Source: Symsagittifera roscoffensis | Taxonomy: Eukaryota > Xenacoelomorpha > Acoela > Convolutidae | Direction: 5' to 3' | Length of the DNA stretch: 64,000 bases | Assembly: GCF_963678635.1 (NCBI RefSeq) | Contig: NC_087065.1 | Span: 17,311,623-17,375,622 of the forward strand | Shown: in pieces, positions 63,096 through 64,000 of the stretch | How positions within the stretch are numbered: the stretch's first letter is position 1 | Layout: every line of letters starts with the position of its first letter | Notes under the pieces: generated by a model | Seen by the model: only the letters and a program-made list of their open reading frames with translations | What the model was told of the DNA's origin: nothing | Database searches by the model: none | Program-made: the position numbers and the translations under genes

Positions 63096-64000
63096 TAAAA
63101 ACTATTTACTGAAAAAAAAACACATTAATTTTTTTTGAATGACCACTTATAACACGGACATCAACCCTATTTAAAAAATTTTTACTCAAAATTTTCTTGA
63201 TTCAGTAAGTGTAATGTTTCGTTTCTAACATTTTACAACTCAAAATTTATCGACCTTATATAGTTAGTGCTTCTACTGAAAACAAAAATTTTTTGATAAT
63301 TATGGATAGAAAGTTGGAAAAAACTGGATAAAAAAAACTTAAATAAAAAAACAAATGACTTATTGAGATTTGCGAAAAGTTGGAGACAAAATCAATTTTA
63401 ACTTTTAACAAGTTTATTGAACAACATTTTACTTTTGACCTTCAAGCTGAAACTAATTAGAAAATGTTCTTCGATTTGTCGAATTCGCTTTTTTGTCAAC
63501 ATTTTGTTTTTTTTTCCAATGAGGAATTACATGTCAGATCGCCGCTGAGTGAAAATTGGTTTAAGGAGCGTCTTGAAGATAATACTCAGAAAAACTCTGA
63601 CCTCTGAAAAGTGCAATCATTTTGTTTTGCTCTTTCGACAGTTCTAATGATGCATATTTTACAATATGTTTGCAATTCAATTCTATTTCACTGTTTCAAG
63701 GTCGATATTTTTTTCAGAGCGTTAACGCGTTGTCCGAGAGAATTGTTCAAAGCTATAAAAAGGGCAAACATATCTCAGAACACTTCTCAAGGTCAGAGTT
63801 CAATGACCAGTTAATTTTAGTTTTTTTTTTACAAAAACGAACTATGTTTTTAGTTTTCTGGTTGCGCGCAGTAAGAAATTTCAAATTTCAGTTCCTCAAG
63901 ATTTCACGGCAAAAACCGTTTTTAAAACATTTTAACTTCAAATGTCTCTCGAAAACGCGCCGTTGGAAGTGGAATGTTTGAGGCAAATAGGCGAAGGAAA
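63096..64000. other. AT-rich end of window, no confident gene
   Basis: Two overlapping frames at 63611-63981 are open for up to 119 codons, but show no domain, splice or signal-peptide support. I call nothing here. Confidence 0.4.

Noticed and set aside
63611-63981. Overlapping 67- and 119-codon frames at the window end
   Set aside because: AT-driven composition, two frames open at once, and no motif or splice support.

Overview
This window is animal (invertebrate) nuclear DNA. It is AT-rich, with split genes carrying GT..AG introns, one intron of about 20.8 kb, and dense transposable elements. There are no bacterial operons, ribosome binding sites or CRISPR arrays. I cannot name the species.

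The best-supported host gene is a uridine-cytidine kinase-like 1 (UCKL1) orthologue on the + strand. It runs from the first base (its 5' exons lie off the window) to the stop at 28230. Seven coding segments (1-15, 20785-20992, 21256-21480, 23828-23980, 26316-26474, 26591-26899, 27983-28230) join into 1317 in-frame nt. The first junction is phase 0 and all later ones are phase 1. The protein is a nucleoside-kinase half followed by a uracil-phosphoribosyltransferase-like half.

The first intron (16-20784) holds an array (472-9747) of eight ~1.16-kb units. Each unit is the 5' part of one non-LTR retrotransposon (Jockey/CR1-like LINE): leader, PHD-like zinc-finger segment, poly-C tract and first half of the AP endonuclease. 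The last unit runs straight into a decayed LINE body (9748-12420). Two unit subtypes alternate along the array. The intron also holds a degenerate ~165-bp repeat (13040-14260), a near-identical 560-bp tandem duplication (18608-19731) and candidate minus-strand exons.

From 28.2 to 37.5 kb there are small TIR elements (MITE-like), three short genes or gene relics for secreted or membrane peptides (33726, 34767, 35357), a minus-strand gene 3' end (36900-35979) whose intron holds a 69-bp-arm near-perfect inverted repeat, and composite repeats.

From 37562 to 43778 lies a complete Ty3/gypsy LTR retrotransposon on the minus strand. It has identical 217-bp LTRs, a 4-bp target duplication, a tRNA-Ser-like primer site and a polypurine tract, and it encodes gag, protease, RT, RNase H and integrase. 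Pol carries three frame breaks. The element sits inside an older MITE.

From 43.8 to 64 kb there is a probable terminal exon with a polyA signal (to 44071), a ~350-bp degenerate tandem repeat, isolated candidate exons, a 22-bp TTTCGACTGTGCTCGACC-type minisatellite interrupted by an AT-rich TIR element, a single-exon secreted-protein gene (50936-51208), a recent 1.97-kb tandem duplication (51989-55919), and a diverged direct/inverted repeat cluster with tRNA-like promoter pieces (60.1-63.1 kb). All function calls come from reading translated sequence by eye; no database search was run.
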